Assembly: GCA_006176705.1 (NCBI GenBank)
Contig: QRFJ01002117.1
Location: forward strand, 124,001-188,000
Origin: Cocos nucifera
Taxonomy: Eukaryota; Streptophyta; Magnoliopsida; Arecales; Arecaceae
DNA length: 64,000 nucleotides
Direction: 5' to 3'
The notes under the pieces are model-generated. The model did no database searches. It was not told the origin of the DNA and worked only from the letters and a program-made list of their open reading frames with translations. Shown here one piece after another: positions 10,418 through 21,582 of this stretch. Made by a program: the position numbers and the translations under genes. Numbering within the stretch: position 1 is the stretch's first letter; every line of letters starts with the position of its first letter.

Positions 10418-12707
10418 TGAAGGGAAATCATGATTTCCCGGACCAGGTTCGTTCAAATCTGATCAGATCGAGAGATATATTTCAAAATTTTTCTCTCGAT
10501 TCCAATCAGATTTGGGATGTTTCAGATCTGATTTTATTATTTTAATAATAGAAATAAAATAAATATAAATTAAATCAAATTTAATTTACCTGATTTGGGT
10601 AATCCTATTACCCTGTTGATGATCCTGTTTGCAGCGGAAGATTCTGGATCTAGCCATGCAAGCGCCTGGCCTCTACCGATATCCACTCAGGCTGGATCTA
10701 GAGATCCTCTTCTTCTCTATCACACCTCCAAAAATTAGATCTGGATCTGATCTGGAGGATCTTCAAAACTCCTTTTGAAGATCTGCAGTCGTCCTTTGCA
10801 GCAGTGCAGCCTTCTTGCTTTTGATCGCCTTTCTTTGATCTGGATCGCACCAACCAAGGTCCAAAACTCCTTTTGGAACGTGGAGAGCAAGGAGAGAAGA
10901 TGGTTTGGCATGGAGGAAGAGGGGAGAGGCAGCCTTGGGGCATGGGGAACTTTGATCTCAATTCAATTTCTTCTTTTTGTTTGAGTTGGGCACAGGGTCT
11001 TATTTATAGACTGACTGTGATCTAGCTTCTCTTATTCCCAATCAATCACAACCCTTTGTGAAATCAGATCTAAATTTGATTGGTGGAAATAGAGTCCCTT
11101 GGATTCCTACTTAGAGGGCACCTAAGACCAGTCAAAGTTGGTTTTAGGGAGAACTCTAATTGGAATCCAAAAGAGAGGTGGAGTCCTTGTCCAACAAGGA
11201 CTCCAAGACTCCTCCAAACTTGGGCTCACGCCACCCTTGGCGTGTGCCCTCCTCCTTGCCAGGTTCTGACAGGGGGACAGGCCCCCACCAGCTCTCCAAT
11301 AGGTGCATGACATGTGGTCAAAAGTCAAAGGATCAATGGTCAACGTTTGACCAGTCAAAGGTAGACTTTTGACCAAAGTCAAAGAATAAGAAATGGTAGG
11401 TGACCAAAAATGGCAGGTAATGTCTTACAAAATAAGACAACCTTTTCTGACTTGGACAACCTCCAGTCAGACCATATGAAGGCCTCTGATTGAGCACAAA
11501 CTCCTTTGGCTCAGACAGGACAACTTATTTATGATAGCAAAAGAAGAACGTTAGGTTCAATCGAGTGCTAGCACGATTTCCTTGAACCTAATTGAATCTC
11601 ATTCAGATCAATTGAACTAGATCAGTTCAATTGATGATCATCAGATTCAAACCCTTGTTTGTGTGACCCAGTTAGGTTCAGTTCTGTATGGTAATGGGAT
11701 ATGTCATGATCTCTATCATTGACATCATCGAAACTCCTTTCGATGGATCAGAACTCTTCTGATTCGAACAGCTAGAATGATCGATCATCTAAATCATTCT
11801 AATTGCTCCCAAAATCCACCAGTGACACCTAGCAGTATATGGTGGCAACCCATCAGAGCTGAATGCGAACCTCTTGGTGCAGCTACCTGTGTGATTAAGT
11901 TCTTCTATCTTGAGCCCCGATCAGATTAGGGTTAAGGTAAACTCGTCAAACCCTAGTCTCTGTCATATGATGTAATCATTCGATTCAAGTCCAATGTGAA
12001 AATCTAAATAGAAACTCTTTCTATTATTTCACTCTACCATGGCCATGGATTTCTGGACTTGATTCTCATGATCATCATAGGGCTACTCCTCTACCACCGA
12101 GGTAGATAGATTCCATCTTGATGCCATCCAGTTCCTACAATGAACATGCTATAGCCAACATACACCTCAGGGTTCCATATGGCTAGGAGATCGAGTAATG
12201 GTGTAGTCAAACTATAACACCCTCAAGGTGAACTGCCGATGCATCTCAGGTCAAAGAACCAGACACACTACTGCAGCATCGAGTCAGTCATTGACGAGAA
12301 GGTAGACTCCCTAATGACTACTCGAGGTGGTCACGCTCAGTGCCCTCGTTCTCTAACGAGTACCTGTACTCTCGCTCCGGTGTCTCCACACCGTAGACTT
12401 AAGACTCATCTACTAAAGAGAAGCGATTGTACACCAACCTTCCAGATCAATCACCATCCTCGTGATGATCCTATGGTCGGGAGCAATTTTATGAGTTAAT
12501 AATGATTATTCATGTCTTAAATTTTCAACTCTTGAAAATATGAATTATCATTACCATTAACTCAAAGGATGTATCACAGACACTAAATACACATATGTGA
12601 TAGAAAATAACCCATTTTATTGATTTTAGTCAAAATTATAATTTTGCCCCTAGAAGTGTATTACAAGTGTCAGCCAATTCTGGCTTCTAGGGCACATATA
12701 TCTAACA
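10418..12707 (-). repeat. 3' LTR of copia B (2,290 bp)
   Basis: Near-identical to 18384-20668. It contains a minus-strand TTTATAAATAAGACC-type TATA region near 11000. Short open stretches on both strands around 11080-11382 recur at 19045-19347 because the LTR is duplicated; they are not genes. Confidence 0.9.
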
Positions 12708-12719
12708 ATCTCCCACTTG
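12708..12719 (-). other. Polypurine tract of copia B
   Basis: The minus strand reads CAAGTGGGAGAT immediately before the LTR start TGTTAG, the classic copia arrangement. Confidence 0.85.
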
Positions 12720-13484
12720 TCCTAAAGCCAATTGGCTACAAGTCTAAGTCCCATCTTCTCAAGGTGGGCTTCGATCTTCTGCTGGCCCAACGGCTTTGTA
12801 AGTGGGTCTGCCACATTATCTGTGGAGTTGTTGACTCGAGGTAATCTTGACCTCGATATAACTCCTTTTCATTATTAAGTATAATCGCATTACTCCAATT
12901 TCTGGATGAGGTGGTATCACCATGGTTTGCTTGGAACTCTTCCAGCTGACAGCACCACCATTGCACACAAACAGACTCCCAGATGTCGACTTTCGATCAT
13001 CTATATCGGACATGAAATCCGAGTCTGTGTATCCCTGGACTTGGAGTTCTCCGTTACCAAAGACCAACATCATATCCTTAGTTCTTCTCAAGTACTTAAG
13101 GATACATTTCACAGAAGTCCAGTGTTCTTCACCTGGATTTGACTGATATCTGCTTGTGACACTCACAGCATGGGCTATATCAGGTCGTGTACATAGCATG
13201 GCATACATGAGGCTCCCTATTGCAGAAGCATAAGGGATCTTGCTCATGCATTCTATTTCCTCAGGTGTGCTAGGGCACATCTTCTTGGAAAGATGAATAC
13301 CATGTCTGAAGGGTATTAATCCCCTCTTAGAGTTTTCCATACTAAACCTCTTTAGTACTTTCTCTATGTACATCTTCTGTGAAAGTCCTAGCATCCTATT
13401 CGGTCTATCCCTATAGACCTTAATTCCTAGAATAAAGGATGCTTCACCTAGGTCTTTCATGGAGAATTCCTTGGACAACCACAT
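12720..13484 (-). pseudogene. Copia B RNase H (deleted) and RT C-terminal part
   Basis: From 13484 the minus strand reads MWLSKEFSMKDLGEASFILG, KMCPSTPEEIE, YASAIGSLMYAMLCTRPDIA, GYTDSDFMSDIDDRKSTSGS and GGAVSWKSSKQT. This is the RT tail and the first half of the copia RNase H domain, with its first catalytic Asp in YTDSD. The sibling copy C then has STMEAEY and a later KHIKWRYH block. In B the text between SKQT and the RYHLIH-equivalent (roughly 190 bases) is gone, replaced by a short unrelated stretch (about 12860-12965). Catalytic residues of RNase H are therefore missing. A one-base deletion near 13470 also puts this segment out of frame with the RT before it. Confidence 0.85.
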
Positions 13485-14281
13485 TTGACTGATGTCAACA
13501 TGGGAATATCATTCCCAATAAGGAGGATGTCATCCACGTACAATACGAGGAAGACAACAGCGCTCCCACTGACCTTTTTGAAAACACATGGTTCCTCTTC
13601 ATTTTTGATGAAACCAAACATTTTGATCACATCATTGAAATGAGTGTTCCAGCTCCGAGATGCTTGCTTAAGTCCATATATGGACCTTTGCAGCTTGCAA
13701 ACCTTGTGATCAGTATCACTGGATGTGAAACCTAGCGGCTGTTCCATATAGATATCTTCCTCAAGATATCCATTTAGGAATGCCGTTTTCACGTCCATTT
13801 GCCATATTTCATAATCGAAATAGGCTGCAACGGCAAGCAATGTGCGGATGGATTTTAGCATAGCCACTGGGGAAAAGGTATCCTGATAGTCAATGCCTTC
13901 GCATTGACTATAACCTTTTGCCACTAGTCTAGCCTTGAATGTCTCCACATTCCCATCTGCACCAATCTTTCTCTTGAAGATCCATTTACACCCAATAGGT
14001 ACTATACCTTCTGGTGGATCTACCAAGGTCCAGACTTGGTTTGAGTGCATCGAGTCAATTTCTGACTGCATTGCCTCTAGCCATTTCTCGGAGTCGATAT
14101 CTGATATCGCCTCGTTGTAGGTTTTGGGATCATCACCATGAGCACCATTACCTACGAGGAACATTTTCTCTACTTCCTCTGAAATAATACCTAAGTATCT
14201 TTCAGGGGGACGGGAAACTCTTTCCGATCTACGAGGTGGAGGAGGTAGTGTTCTTATTGGCTCAACCTGATTTGGTTCCAA
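13457..14281 (-). pseudogene. Copia B reverse transcriptase core
   Basis: A 274-residue open frame. It includes the linker with RSERVSRPPERY, then WLEAMQSEIDSM, GCKWIFKRK, FKARLVAKGYSQ, YQDTFSPVAMLKSIR, QMDVKTAFLNGYLEEDIYM, LQRSIYGLKQASRSW and FLVLYVDDILLIGND. These are RVT_2 motifs in order; catalytic Asp residues are in QMDVK and YVDD and are intact. RT copies the element RNA into DNA inside cytoplasmic particles. The frame ends near 13457 because of a one-base loss (CAGTCAAATG where C has CAGTTAAAATG). Upstream it is separated from integrase by the stop at 14360. It is one reading block of a polyprotein, not a separate gene. Confidence 0.9.
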
Positions 14282-14359
14282 TTGGTCCTTAGCTCGTTGT
14301 ACTTGTGAGACTTTCTCATCAAGCTTAATCTGCTTTCCAATGCCGCTATCTTGAATAAA

Positions 14360-15233
14360 CTATTTTTCAAGAAAGATGGCATGTCGACTCACAATCACAT
14401 TGTGGTCTTCTGGAATGTAGAAATAGTATCCTAATGACTCTTTAGGATATCCTATGAATCGAGCTCTGAAGGACCTAAACTCTAACTTGTCCGCTTGTTG
14501 TCTTTTGACATGAGCCGGACAACCCCAAATTCTGAGATGACTCAGACTTGGTTTCTTACCGTGCCATATCTCATACGGTGTGGTAGGAACGGTTTTAGAG
14601 GGAACCCTATTCAGTAGATAAATTGAAGTTAACAATGAGTGTCCCCAAAGAAAATCAGGGAGGTCTGTGAAGCTCATCATGGATCGAACCATATCCAATA
14701 GAGTCCGATTTCTCCATTCTGAAACCCCGTTGAGTTGAGGTGTTCCTGGTGGAGTCCATTGAGAGACTATGCCATTTTTCTTGAGATAGTCTAGGAATTC
14801 CCGGCTAAGGTATTCACCTCCTCGATCTGATCGAAGAACCTTAATGGGTTTTCCAGTTTGTTTTTCTACTTCATGTCTGAATTCTTTGAACTTTTCAAAA
14901 GCTTCAGACTTGTGTCTCATAAGATACACATACCCATACCTAGACAGATCATCGGATAAAGGTAATGAAGTAGACAAAATTGCCTCTAGCCGGCACATCA
15001 AATGGGCCGCACACATCAGTATGTACTAGGGCAAGGAGATCTGTGGCCCTCTCCCCATGTCCAACAAAAGGGAGTTTAGTCATTTTGCCTTGAAGACAAG
15101 ATTCACAAGTTGGATATGACTCGGAAGTCAATGGACTCAATAGCCCATTTTTCTCCAATTTGTTGATCCTATCTTCTGCTATATGACCTAATCTCAGGTG
15201 CCATAGATATCTATCATTTGGACTATCCCTAGG
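14360..15233 (-). pseudogene. Copia B integrase with one frameshift
   Basis: From 15233 the minus strand gives the GAG-pre-integrase H-x-C region (YLWHLRLGH, CESCLQGKMTKLPF), then HTDVCGP with the first catalytic Asp and FVYFITF. Near 14960 a one-base insertion shifts the frame. In the next frame come DDLSRYGYVYLMRHKS, VLRSDRGGEYLSREF (second Asp) and NGVSEWRNRTLLDM (Glu), completing D,D-35-E. Integrase inserts the DNA copy into the genome. The block ends in a TAG at 14360-14362 after AIFLEK; copy C has the same TAG at 57239-57241. The 14949-15158 and 14360-15016 open stretches are the two halves. Confidence 0.88.
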
Positions 15234-16139
15234 TCATTTGGCATTCACGTTTTGCTCGATAGTTAGAACAGGTACATCAATATGTAGCTGATAAAGACCA
15301 TTAATAAGGAAACCATTTGCAATTTTATTTCTTTCATAAAGAATGTTACAATGGTCCTTAAAGAAGGTAATCACATAGCCTTCTTGTGCTAAGCATGAAA
15401 CAGAAATCAAATTCCTGCTAGCTGCAGGCACATAATAACAGTCTTTCAAAACTAAGTCTAAACCAGATGGTAATCGAAGAGGGTATGTTCCCACGGCTAC
15501 TGCAGCAACTCTTGCTCCATTACCGATGCGTAGGATCATGTCTCCATCCCTCAGCCTCCTGCTATCCTCAAGACCCTGCATGGAAGTGCACAGATGAGCA
15601 CTAGAACCAGAGTCAAGCACCCAACTGGATGCAGAAGAAACCGTAAGGTTAGACTCAATAACGAGCATACCTCCAGAAGGACCTTCCTTCTTGTTCTTCA
15701 GGGTGGCCAGGTAAGTAGGGCAGTTCCGCTTCCAATGGCCGTCGCTGTTGCAATGGAAACACTTTCCTTTGACATCGGCCTTTTTCTTCGGCTCTGCCTT
15801 CTTCTTCTTTGATCCTTCCACCTTTTGCTTTTTCACAGACTTCTTTTTCTTTCCATAAGACTTTCTTTTGGAAGAAGTCCGTTCCATAGCAAGAACTGAG
15901 CCTTTAGAACCTTTCATAGAAAGCTCAGCGGTAACCAGCATATTCATTAATTCGGCCAAGGAATTTTGAAGTTTATGCATGTGGTAATTCATGATGAATT
16001 GCCCATATGCATCAGTCAAGGATTGCAGAATAATATCGTTCTGCAGGTCCAAGTCTAACTTCACACCGAGCTTCTCAAGCTCTTCCATGTCCTTGATCAT
16101 TGTCAGACAGTGATCTTGGACTGACTGCCCATCACGCAT
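15234..16139 (-). pseudogene. Copia B gag C-terminus, zinc knuckle and protease
   Basis: The 301-residue frame begins DGQSVQDHC and LITDAYGQFIMNYHM-like Gag helices. It passes a Lys-rich linker, then CFHCNSDGHWKRNC (C-x2-C-x4-H-x4-C, RNA-binding) and SSWVLDSGSSAHLC, with the aspartic protease active site D-S-G. It continues into the LISVSCLAQEGY and IDVPVLTIEQ region upstream of integrase. It is cut from the preceding Gag block by a frameshift near 16140-16147 and from integrase by TGA at 15234-15236. Protease would cleave the polyprotein; Gag would form the particle. Confidence 0.9.
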
Positions 16140-16146
16140 CTTAGCC

Positions 16147-16506
16147 TTAAAAAGTCATTTTCGTGACTTGATATTTGGCTGCGCGACTCTGTTCACCAAA
16201 CATCTCCTGCAGGTGAGCCAACATTTGGCGAGCAGTCCCGATATCTTCATGTTGGCGCTGGAGCTCATCAGACATCGAGCCCAACATGTAATATCTGGCC
16301 TTATTATCTTCGTCTATCCATTTTTCCAGAGACGCTCTCTGTTCAACAGATGGACGGGCTGGTAAGGTGGGAGGGTCCTGGTCCAAAACATGGGTTAACT
16401 TCTCGGAACCCAAAATAATTTTGTAGTTTCTGAGCCAATCTTTATAATTGGGTCCAGTCAGTCTATGTGTGTCCAGGATACGTGCCAATGGGTTGGACGC
16501 AGACAT
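16147..16506 (-). pseudogene. Copia B gag N-terminal block
   Basis: I place the start at the Met at 16506 (MSASNPLARILD) rather than six codons upstream at 16524, because MSASNP aligns with the start region of copy C. The block continues LTGPNYKDWLRNYKIILGSE, HVLDQDPPTLP, YYMLGSMSDELQ and LQEMFGEQSRAAKYQVTK, which is a copia-type Gag (UBN2-like) fold. It goes out of frame at about 16147, where the downstream Gag helices resume in another frame. Copy C at 55097-55460 shows the same region. Confidence 0.85.
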
Positions 16507-18364
16507 TTTCCTATAGAGAGTCAAAGATTCTAGTTAGATACTGTAATTTTGACTTGACCAATTTATTTAGGGATTTTATTTTTAAACAAATTAGCTCCCA
16601 CTATTTTCTCGGATCCCTACACTCCCTCTGTAGAGATGCAAAAATCTCCACGATTAATGATTTCTAGTGGGTGGTGCGGTCTCACCAACTGACTCATCAC
16701 CTCACCTAACAGTTATTGGTGATGGGTTAGCCAATGAGTGAACAACTCTTGTTCAATGATTCTCTAATCATGGTGCACCCAAACTTGGTCTCTAATTCAT
16801 GAATCTCACCGTATCCGGAATATTGATCCACTCCTTAGTTAAGTCAGACCCACCATTTGCATAGACTGGGTTCCTAATTGAGTCTCTCACCGTATCCGAA
16901 ATATTGAGCCTCAACTCATCCTCCAGCCCATAGCATCCAATGCCTAATAGACATGGTTGCGTCTTCCCGGTGCAACTGAGCCACTGTATCCAGCCGAGAA
17001 CAATCAACCCCGGGAAGGGCCCGCACATCTACAATGGTGGAAGACCTCAGACTTAATCTTTTCTTAGGGAGAATTGATTCAGGTCTCATTAAACTAGACT
17101 TGGCTTAGTCATAACAATTATGACTAACCTAGTGGCATGGGTTAGCTCAGATTATTGACCACCTCAGATCAGAACTGTGTCAATAGATATGGCCAGGTAA
17201 GTGAGACCGGTGGAAGGAATATGCCATTAACTCATACAAGAATGCATTCAGGTCGAGTAGCTTCCAATTAAAAACCAGTCGGTCGTCTATGCCAAACTTA
17301 CCTTAGACACCAAATTGTTGAGCCAGAACCAATTGGGTTAGCCTACAATCCAGACTCTAACCTCTGAGCCTAATTAGGTCTTGCTTGATCGTGACTCGAT
17401 CTTGACCCAGACTTAATCCTATTAGGCTGGTCAATTTAAGCATTGTTGATCCCATCTAACCAACTCTTGATTCGGTTTGATCAACCGCTTAGACCTAATT
17501 GAGCTACCCAAGCCCGAACCCAGTATTATGAATATGTCTTAGATCTGAAATTCTCAATTTTAGACCTAATTAATATTCCATAAACTTAATTCTTAATTAA
17601 GTAGGATTCATAAATAAAATATGCACAATAAATCCTAGGGTTTCAGGATCTAGGGTTTTGCAGAAAGTAAGTTTTAGGATTTCTGATTAAGGACGAACAC
17701 GCAGCACCCCTACACATCATAAGAACACCCCATCGAATGGAAAGAGAGGGTCCTTTAAACCCTTCTTCGTTCTTATGATCGGACGGCCAAGAGGAACGCC
17801 TTAATCAGGAACATTCAATACTACAAAACAATATCAGATCTATATCATATATCTCATATATAAAGTAGATCTAATCATGGCATATTTTGCATACATCTCA
17901 TGTATCAAATCATGCATATTTTTAGATCTAAATTATCTCATAATAATCTAAAAAATTAGATTTAAATTGATCTAATCAAAATAAATTCTAATCTAGATAA
18001 TTATGTAGAACTATTCTACAACTAGTCTAGACATGCATCAATCATATCTCATATGATATTCAAAAATTAAATAATTTTTATTTACTATTTTTTAGATATT
18101 ATTATAATACTTATAATATCAAAAAATAGTAAATAAAAAGATCTAAAACATGATTTAATCAGATTAAATCAAAAACATGCAAGACTATTCTATAGAACTA
18201 TTCTATTCTAGAACTAGTCATGCATATCTTCTAATCTTAGATCCAAATTATTTAATTTTAATTTTTTTTTCTGATTTTAGATCTGATCACATCTCATGTG
18301 ACATCTAAAATCACTTATTTTCTAATTAAAATAAATTCAAAATTAGATCTAAACAATTTTAGAA
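16507..18364 (-). other. 5' leader of copia B
   Basis: About 1.86 kb of noncoding sequence between primer site and gag. It is homologous to 53241-55096 of copy C on the other strand; for instance the block around GTAGATGTGCGGGCCC occurs in both. I see no conserved reading frame. AT-rich near the primer site (17820-18350). Confidence 0.75.
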
Positions 18365-18381
18365 CCATGGCTCTGATACCA
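18365..18381 (-). other. Primer-binding site of copia B (tRNA-Met type)
   Basis: The minus strand reads TGGTATCAGAGCCATGG two bases inside the LTR end (CCTTCA-AC-TGG). It is complementary to the 3' end of initiator tRNA-Met, as usual in plant copia elements. Confidence 0.92.
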
Positions 18382-18383
18382 GT

Positions 18384-20668
18384 TGAAGGAAAATCTTGAT
18401 TTTTCGGACCAAGTTCGTTCAAATCTGATCAGATCGAGAGATATATTTCAAAATTTTTCTCTCAATCCCAATCAAATCTGAAATGTTTCAGATCTAATTT
18501 TATTATTTTAATAATAGAAATAAAATAAAGATAAATTAAATCAAATTTAATTTACCTAATTTGGGTAATCCTATTACCCTATTGATGATCCTGTTTGCAG
18601 CGGAAGGTTCTGGATCTAGCCACGCAAGCACCTGGCCTCTATCGATATCCACTCAGGCTGGATCTAGAGATCCTCTTCTTCTCTATCACACCTCCAAAAA
18701 TCAAATCTAGATCTAATCTGGAGGATCTTCAAAACTCCTTTTGAAGATCTGCAGTCATCCTTTGCAGCAGTGCAGCCTTCTTGCTTTTGATCGCCTTTCT
18801 TTGATCTGGATCGCACCAACCAAGGTCCAAAACTCCTTTTGGACGTGGAGATCAAGGGGAGAAGATGGTTTGGTGTGGAGGAAGAGGGGAGAGGTAGCCT
18901 TGGGGCGTGGGGAACTTTGATCTCAATTCAATTTCTTCTTTTTGTTTGAGTTGGGCACAGGGTCTTATTTATAGACTGATTGTGATCCAGCTTCCCTTAT
19001 TCCCAACCAATCACAACCCTTTATGAAATCAAATCTAAATCTGATTGGTGGGAATAGAGTCTCCTGGATTCCTACCTAGAGGGCGCCTAAGACCAGTCAA
19101 AGTTGGTTTTAGGGAGAACTCTAATTGGAATCCAAAAGAGAGGTGGAGTCCTTGTCCAACAAGGACTCCAAGACTCCTCCAAACTTGGGCTCACGCCACC
19201 CTTGGCGTGCACCCTCCTCCTTGCCAGGTTCTGGTAGGGGGACAGACCCCCACCAGCTCTCCAATAGGTGCATGACATGTGGTCAAAAGTCAAAGGGTCA
19301 ATGGTCAACATTTGACCAGTCAAAGGTAGACTTTTGACCAAAGTCAAAGAACAAGAAATGGCAGGTGACCAAAAATGGTAGGTAATATCTTACAAATAAG
19401 ACAACCTTTTCTGACTTGGAGAACCTCCAGTCAGACTATATGAAGGCCTCTGATTGAGCACAAACTTCTTTGGCTCAGACAGGATAACTTATTTATGATA
19501 GCAAAAGAAGAACGTTAGGTTCAATCGAGTGCTAGCACGATTTCCTTGAACCTAATTGAATCTCATTCAGATCAATTGAACTAGATCAGTTTAATTGATG
19601 ATCACTAGATTCAAACCCTTGTTTGTGTGATCCAGTTAGGTTCAATTCTGTATGGTAATGGGATATGTCATGATCTCTATCATTGACATCATCGAAACTC
19701 CTTTCGATGGATCAGAACTCTTCTGATTCGAACAGCTAGAATGATCGATCATCTAAATCATTCTAATTGCTCCCAAAATCCATCAGTGATACCTAGCAGT
19801 ATATGGTGGCAACCCATCAGAGCTGAATGCGAACCTCTTGGTGCAGCTACCTGTGTGATTCAGTCCTTCTATCTTGAGCCCCGATCAGATTAGGGTTAAG
19901 GTAAACTCGTCAAACCCTAGTCTCTGTCATATGATGTAATCATTCGATTCAAGTCCAATGTGAAAATCTAAATAGAAACTCTTTCTATTATTTCACTCTA
20001 CCATGGCCATGGATTTCTGGACTTGACTCTCATGTTCATCATAGGGCTACTCCTCTACCACCGAGGTAGATAGATTCCATCTTGATGCCATCCAGTTGCT
20101 ACAATGAACATGCTATAGCCAACATACACCTCAGGGTTCCATATGGCTAGGAGATCGAGTAATGGTGTAGTCAAACTATAACACCCTCAGGGTGAACTGC
20201 CGATGCATCTCAGGTCAAAGAACCAGACATACTACTACAGCATCAAGTCAGTCATCGACGAGAAGGTAGACTCCCTAATGACTACTCAAGGTGGTCACGC
20301 TTAGTGCCCTCATTCTCTAACGGTACCTGTACTCTCGCTCCGGTGTCTCCATACCGTAGACTTAAGACTCATCCACTGAAGAGAAGCGATTGTACACCAA
20401 CCTTCCAGATCAATCACCATCCTTGTGATGATCTTATGGTTGGGAGCAATTTATGAGTTAATAATGATTATTCATGTCTTAAATTTTCAACTCTTGAAAA
20501 TATGAATTATCATTGCCATTAACTCAAAGGATGTATCACAGACTCTAAATACACATATGTGATAGAAAATAATTCATTTATTGATTTTACTCAAAATTAT
20601 AATTTTGCCACTAGAAGTATATTACAAGTGTTAGCCAATTCTGGCTTCTACGGCACATATATCTAACA
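18384..20668 (-). repeat. 5' LTR of copia B (2,285 bp)
   Basis: Pair of 10418-12707, with TG...CA ends (minus strand TGTTAGAT ... CCTTCA). It is followed on the right by GTCCT, the right-hand target duplication. Confidence 0.92.
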
Positions 20669-21565
20669 GTCCTTTTCTGCCCCAACACTAGCCATCGCTT
20701 CAGTTGCATCCGGAGAACCATCCTCCACCTGAACCATGACTCTCCCTGATGCTCCTACAGAAGAAATTCGATCCATGATACTTCAAATTGTCTGAGACCT
20801 CCTAGTGCTCCTTGAGACCCCATGGCTCTTCCTGAGACCTGCACCTGGTCTTTTTGAGATACCACTAACACTCTCTACTGAGATATACTCCTCGACTGCT
20901 GCACCACCGAGCCTTTCTCTATCCCTGTGCCTCTAGGATAGTGCTCCTGCAGCACTCTAGTGCTCCCTAACTCATCTCTACGTCGCTCTACAGTCGTCCA
21001 ATCCTAACCTATTGGACCTCCATGGATCATCCATCTCCATCACTCCCAAAGCTTCACAAATCCATGCTCTGGTCGAACCGCTGAATACATCTCTAACTAC
21101 TTCCCTACCTTCCAGACACCAAAGGACGTATAGTCACTTCTTCAGCCTTCCTTCGACCATTACCCCTTAGGAAACCTCTCTTCAATAGCCCTACACTGCC
21201 TATCTTCCTAGAGAACCCTGATGCTCTTTGCTAAGATACCTCCCTTGGCTGCTACATCGTCGAGCCTCTCTTAGCCCTGCATCTCCAGGAAAGTGCTACT
21301 GCAGTACTCCAGCGCTTCCTACCTGTCACATAACCATCATACATTCTGACCTTTCTACTAAGATCGATCAGCAAATCATGCACCAAATCCTTCGATCCTG
21401 AGAAAATTTCTTTTCGTTAATCCTCTCAACCTCCACCATCAACTCGCTGCTCTCGGTTGGCCAAACTATATCAATAACAAAGATAGATTTGAGACATACC
21501 ATGGAATTCTTGTGCAGATTTCTGATTTCATCTTGTACGATTTTTCCTTTCCTTCTATGCACCAT
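20669..21565 (-). other. Interior of element A, 5' part
   Basis: Starts (left) with the GTCCT duplication and ends at A's primer site. The minus-strand frame just after the primer site includes LMVHRRKGKIVQDEI and GIW-free low-complexity text with stops; there is no knuckle, protease or RT motif. GC content is higher than in the surroundings. It shares no clear coding similarity with the elements around it. Confidence 0.5.
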
Positions 21566-21580
21566 CAGGCTCTGATACCA
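21566..21580 (-). other. Primer-binding site of element A
   Basis: The minus strand reads TGGTATCAGAGCCTG two bases inside the LTR end CTTACA; tRNA-Met type. It fixes the right-hand LTR as the 5' LTR. Confidence 0.85.
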
Positions 21581-21582
21581 AA

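Larger units (their letters stand above)
10418..20668 (-). mobile_element. Ty1-copia retrotransposon B (Tork/Angela-like), 10.25 kb
   Basis: Full-length structure on the minus strand: 5' LTR 20668-18384, primer site 18381-18365, leader, gag-protease-integrase-RT-RNase H remnants (16506-12720), polypurine tract 12719-12708, 3' LTR 12707-10418. Both LTRs begin TGTTAGATATATGTG and end CCTTCA. The flanks are a perfect 5-bp target duplication, GTCCT at 10413-10417 and 20669-20673. The order integrase before RT identifies copia. In 120 LTR bases I compared (11101-11220 versus 19066-19185) there were two differences, so the insertion is recent. The pol region is nevertheless broken by frameshifts, stops and an RNase H deletion. 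It sits inside element A. Confidence 0.92.

Noticed and set aside
11080..11382. Overlapping open frames on both strands, repeated at 19045-19347
   Set aside because: They recur only because both lie in the two LTRs of copia B; no domain, no conservation of frame in copia C's LTR.
18365..18381. Sequence resembling a tRNA 3' end
   Set aside because: It is the complement of only the last bases of tRNA-Met and follows an LTR, so it is a primer-binding site, not a tRNA gene.
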